The position numbers and the translations under genes were made by a program. The notes beneath the pieces are model-generated. The model was not told where the DNA came from. It made no database searches and saw nothing but the letters and a program-made list of their open reading frames with translations. From Chryseobacterium caseinilyticum (lineage in GTDB: Bacteria > Bacteroidota > Bacteroidia > Flavobacteriales > Weeksellaceae), in contig NZ_JACYFS010000004.1 of the NCBI RefSeq assembly GCF_014837145.1, forward strand, positions 339,999 to 403,998: 64,000 bases of DNA, read 5' to 3'. This document shows, piece by piece, positions 61,472 through 64,000 of this stretch. Every line of letters starts with the position of its first letter. The stretch's first letter is position 1.

Positions 61472-62800
61472 ATGAAAAAACTTCTACTCGCTTTTCTGGC
61501 TTTCGCCGGAATTTCTCAAACCCATGCTCAAACCACAATCAATGTCTTCTCATCTATTGTTTTTTATGATGGTTACGCTGCAAATGTTTCCAACGCGGTT
61601 CCTGCCAATACCATCCGTCTCGCCAATTACAGATACGCCCGAAAACTTTCAGATACAGAACTGAATACTTTCCAGAATAAAATTCAGATGAACGTAAGCA
61701 TCGGTGCACTCTGCGATAATTACGACAGAATCGGGGGCGTTCATATTGCTTTCGTCCCGAAAAATCAGGCCACCTATACCCTGAGCGATACGGGAGTGAA
61801 ACGTTTTGAAATCGGGAGATACATCACTCCGTTTATGAACAAAAACATTTCCCCGACTTCCGTTCCGTACACTTACGAAGTCGATAATCTTTACACCGTT
61901 TTCAGCGATCTTAATTTGAGAGCTGCCTATGATATTTATGTGGAACTCGACGTTTTTGGTGTTCCATACGCTGCCAATACTCAGGTTGCCGGTTGTGCCA
62001 ACAGGAACGACGTGTTCGCAGGAACGCTCAACTTCGTGACATCCAACAGTCCTTCCACCATAAATACCTACAACAATATTCTTCCTCTGCTGGATTCTAA
62101 TGAACTCAACAATTACAACAATACAGACCAGCCAGGGCAAACGGTAAGACTGGTTAATTTTAACCTCAACCAAGCTACTAATAATGCAAAGTTTTTCATT
62201 ATCACTTCTCCTCACGGAGCAGGCAATAATGGAGAAGAATATATCAGAAGACAGAATTTTGTTTCACTTGATAACGCACAGGTGCTCACCTTCACTCCAG
62301 GAGGAAAATCCTGCGAACCCTACAGACAGTACAACACGCAAGGGAATGGCATCTATGGAACAAGCGTACAGTCCACATCCTGGTGGACAAGCTGGAACAA
62401 CTGGTGCCCGGGAGATGCTGTGCCGATCAGAAGTTTTACCACTCCTACCCTCTCTGCGGGAAGTCATACCTTGAAATATGAAGTTCCCACAGCTGTTTTT
62501 TACGGACAAGACGGCAGAATTGTGCTTTCAATTTATATGCAAAGTACCAATCAGATATTATCTGTAAAAGAAGTTTCTACAGTAGATGTTTCAATCTATC
62601 CAAACCCAACGGCTGATTATGTGAATATAAAATCTGAAAAGAAAGTGAAAAATATTTCCATCTATTCTTTAGACGGAAGAAAACTGAATGAAACAGGAGA
62701 TTCCAAAGTCGATCTTACACCCTATTCTTCAGGAACGTATTTGCTGGATATTTCTTTAGAAGACGGAACTCAGTTTAAGCATAAGGTAATCAGGAAGTAG
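61472..62800 (+). CDS. Secreted PNGase F-like N-glycanase with T9SS sorting domain
   Basis: A 442-residue protein with a signal peptide (LLAFLAFAGISQTHAQ, 1-20) and a type A T9SS domain (DVSIYPNPTADYVN ... GTYLLDISLEDG). The middle resembles the two jelly-roll domains of PNGase F of Elizabethkingia: CDNYDRIGGVHIAFV aligns with CDEWDRYANVYV, RFEIGRYITPFM with EIGRFITPYW, YDIYVELDVFG with IYTETW, and NNWCPGDAVPIR with AGWCPGMAVPTR. The catalytic acids of PNGase F (Asp60, Glu118, Glu206) correspond to Asp85, Glu158 and Glu256 (GEEYIRR). It probably removes N-glycans from glycoproteins outside the cell. PNGase F itself has no T9SS tail. Confidence 0.85.
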   Translation: MKKLLLAFLAFAGISQTHAQTTINVFSSIVFYDGYAANVSNAVPANTIRLANYRYARKLSDTELNTFQNKIQMNVSIGALCDNYDRIGGVHIAFVPKNQATYTLSDTGVKRFEIGRYITPFMNKNISPTSVPYTYEVDNLYTVFSDLNLRAAYDIYVELDVFGVPYAANTQVAGCANRNDVFAGTLNFVTSNSPSTINTYNNILPLLDSNELNNYNNTDQPGQTVRLVNFNLNQATNNAKFFIITSPHGAGNNGEEYIRRQNFVSLDNAQVLTFTPGGKSCEPYRQYNTQGNGIYGTSVQSTSWWTSWNNWCPGDAVPIRSFTTPTLSAGSHTLKYEVPTAVFYGQDGRIVLSIYMQSTNQILSVKEVSTVDVSIYPNPTADYVNIKSEKKVKNISIYSLDGRKLNETGDSKVDLTPYSSGTYLLDISLEDGTQFKHKVIRK

Positions 62801-63232
62801 ATGTGTGGTGATGGATTTCAGGCGCTGGGTGTTGGCTGAGTAGGTGATTGATGTTTAATGCTATGTTCTGACAAAACAAACAAAAAATCAGAGTTTTGAG
62901 GCTCTGATTTTTTTATGCTTTTTCATATGGTTTGTATTTATGTGTAAAAGGATTTTTGCTGAAACTAATAAATCAAATGTAAAAAATTTTTAATGAGGTT
63001 GAGGAAAAATTTTAATTAAAGAAAAAAATTTGAGCACCCGTAATGGCTATAATTTCTTAAAATCACTTAAGTGGGGAAATTTTTACTATTTTCATTAGCT
63101 GAAATTTGCTGCTGTTGAATATTTACTTATTTTTAATGCATTATAGTTTGGATTGACGCAATGCGTAAATCCGACGGCTTTGCGCAATGCGTGAAGATGA
63201 AAGTTATCTGCAATTTTCTAAAGACTGCATCC
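62801..63232. other. Spacer between the PNGase F-like gene and an orphan lipoprotein
   Basis: No gene is supported. A terminator lies at 62883-62915. Further on, two copies of CGCAATGCGT (63157-63166 and 63183-63192), 26 bp apart, form a GC-rich island in very AT-rich DNA. The lipoprotein frame could extend back through it to 63161, but the sequence there does not look like an export signal. Confidence 0.5.
62883..62915 (+). terminator. Terminator after the PNGase F-like gene
   Basis: AAAATCAGAG pairs with CTCTGATTTT, followed by Ts. Confidence 0.85.
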
Positions 63233-63865
63233 ATGAAAAATATTTGCAAGCTAATTTTAGTGTTTATTTTACCAATTTTATTTGGATGTAAAGACGAGCA
63301 AAAATTACAAAGAAAAGAATTTCTAAAAACTGCAAAAATTTATTTTAGCGAAGAGTTAAAAAATAATGCAGATTATAAATCCTTAGACTCTTTGAGAATA
63401 TTAAAAATTGACACATTGTCTGATAAAGATGAATTATATCTATATATATGTCAATTGTATAGATATAAAAACCATTTATTATCACAATCAAAATCGCCGA
63501 AAGATTTGTACGAATTAAAATATGGAACTGATGATTTTGGTTCGCAAATGTATGAAGACTACGTAAATAAGTTAGAATATAAGTCTGTAAAGGAAAAAGA
63601 AGCAAAAATTAATGTTCTGAGGGATTCTATTGACATTATTAAAAAACAAATAAAACATTATGAACAAATATTAGTCAAAAGAGATAGTTTAAATTTATGT
63701 ATGTATGAAGTTGAATATATTTATCAAATAACAAATAAAGATATGATTACTGAAAAAGGTGAGACATATTTATTATTTACAAAGGATATGAAAATAATTG
63801 AAAATAAATATCAGTATATAACCGAGTACAAAAATCTTCAAAAAAAATTTCCATTTATTAAATAG
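63233..63865 (+). CDS. AT-rich orphan lipoprotein
   Basis: A 210-residue protein from the ATG at MKNICKLILVFILPILFGC, which gives a clean lipoprotein signal with Cys19. A longer frame to 63161 lacks an export signal at its start. The rest is highly charged and helical: LQRKEFLKTAKIYFSEEL, then KSVKEKEAKINVLRDSIDIIKKQIKHYEQIL, a likely coiled coil. No family recognised. Its codons are visibly more AT-rich than those of the neighbouring genes, and it lies next to an IS110 end, so it may be acquired DNA. Confidence 0.65.
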   Translation: MKNICKLILVFILPILFGCKDEQKLQRKEFLKTAKIYFSEELKNNADYKSLDSLRILKIDTLSDKDELYLYICQLYRYKNHLLSQSKSPKDLYELKYGTDDFGSQMYEDYVNKLEYKSVKEKEAKINVLRDSIDIIKKQIKHYEQILVKRDSLNLCMYEVEYIYQITNKDMITEKGETYLLFTKDMKIIENKYQYITEYKNLQKKFPFIK

Positions 63866-63907
63866 AAAAACTGCAGATAACATGAACTGTGTAAAAAACC
63901 AAACATT

Positions 63908-64000
63908 TTAAGCACTTTTTGCAATAAAATTATCTTGGTACATTGTTTTGTTTTTTACCACCCCAAATACAATTTTGAGCAGCTTGTTGCACACCGCAAT
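63908..64000 (-). mobile_element. IS110-family transposase, 3' end (truncated by the window)
   Basis: On minus, an open frame of 30 codons runs from the window edge to a stop at 63908-63910: it begins IAVCNKLLKIVFGVVKNKTM and continues YQDNFIAKSA. The AVCNKLLK-VFG-V-K pattern with a following Y-NF is the conserved C-terminus of IS110/IS116/IS902 transposases (DEDD recombinases). The rest of the element lies beyond the window, so its state cannot be judged. Confidence 0.8.

Noticed and set aside
63161..63232. Upstream extension of the orphan lipoprotein
   Set aside because: The first 24 residues do not form an export signal, while the ATG at 63233 gives a complete lipoprotein signal.

Overview
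The window reads as chromosomal DNA of a flavobacterium close to Chryseobacterium/Elizabethkingia (Bacteroidota, Weeksellaceae). The evidence is low-GC DNA, at least 17 candidate Bacteroidota -7 promoter boxes (TAnnTTTG), few Shine-Dalgarno-like sites, several TTG/GTG starts, secreted proteins ending in type IX secretion (T9SS) sorting domains, fused CcoN/CcoO, and gene families restricted to this phylum (DUF4271, DUF4296, prokaryotic HU-CCDC81). No rRNA, tRNA, CRISPR array, prophage or defence island was seen. The gene assignments come from reading motifs, not from database searches.

Layout. 1-5.5 kb (minus strand): a truncated 2-hydroxyacid dehydrogenase, an acyl-CoA thioesterase with an HU-like membrane protein, a TonB-dependent receptor behind a TPP riboswitch, and a WG-repeat protein. 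5.8-13.8 kb: two different aconitases (AcnB type and AcnA type) on the plus strand, separated by a minus-strand T9SS-secreted rhamnogalacturonan lyase. 13.8-25.3 kb: a LytS/LytTR two-component pair, a DUF5694 protein, a flavin disulfide reductase, a TonB-like outer-membrane barrel, a large FN3/T9SS adhesin-like protein and a panB-membrane protein-rluA operon. 25.3-35 kb: a Crp/Fnr regulator divergent from a complete cbb3 oxidase locus (ccoI, ccoS, ccoNO, ccoQ, ccoP, ccoG, fixH, safE-like). 35-35.3 kb: a 42-bp tandem repeat array, followed by a secreted YadA-head-like protein. 37.2-40.2 kb (minus): fabF, a PaaI-type thioesterase, a TetR regulator with an evident operator, and an OsmC protein. 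40.4-47.4 kb (minus): a TonB receptor with two N-terminal copper-type HMA modules plus a small Cys/His-rich secreted protein, then a lipoprotein with three HGQP-H-C repeats coupled to an unknown protein, and an OmpR/histidine kinase pair. 47.6-61.2 kb: mostly housekeeping genes (oligopeptidase B, hemD, a dolichol-P-mannose-synthase-like enzyme, tgt, an LptF/G permease, birA, then rsfS-ftsH-LUD-cdsA-psd). 61.4-64 kb: a T9SS-secreted homologue of the N-glycanase PNGase F, an AT-rich orphan lipoprotein, and the 3' end of an IS110-family transposase running off the right edge.

How parts fit together. The cbb3 block encodes the oxidase, its copper-supplying ATPase and assembly factors, with a Crp/Fnr regulator on the divergent side. 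The HMA-TonB receptor and its Cys-rich partner look like an outer-membrane copper/metal module. RG lyase, PNGase F-like protein and FN3 protein form a set of T9SS substrates aimed at glycans or surfaces. The observations most worth following are the PNGase F-like protein, the HMA-TonB module, the HGQP repeat lipoprotein pair, the 42-bp repeat array, and the several genes whose -7 box lies only 4-9 nt before the start codon, which implies leaderless mRNAs.
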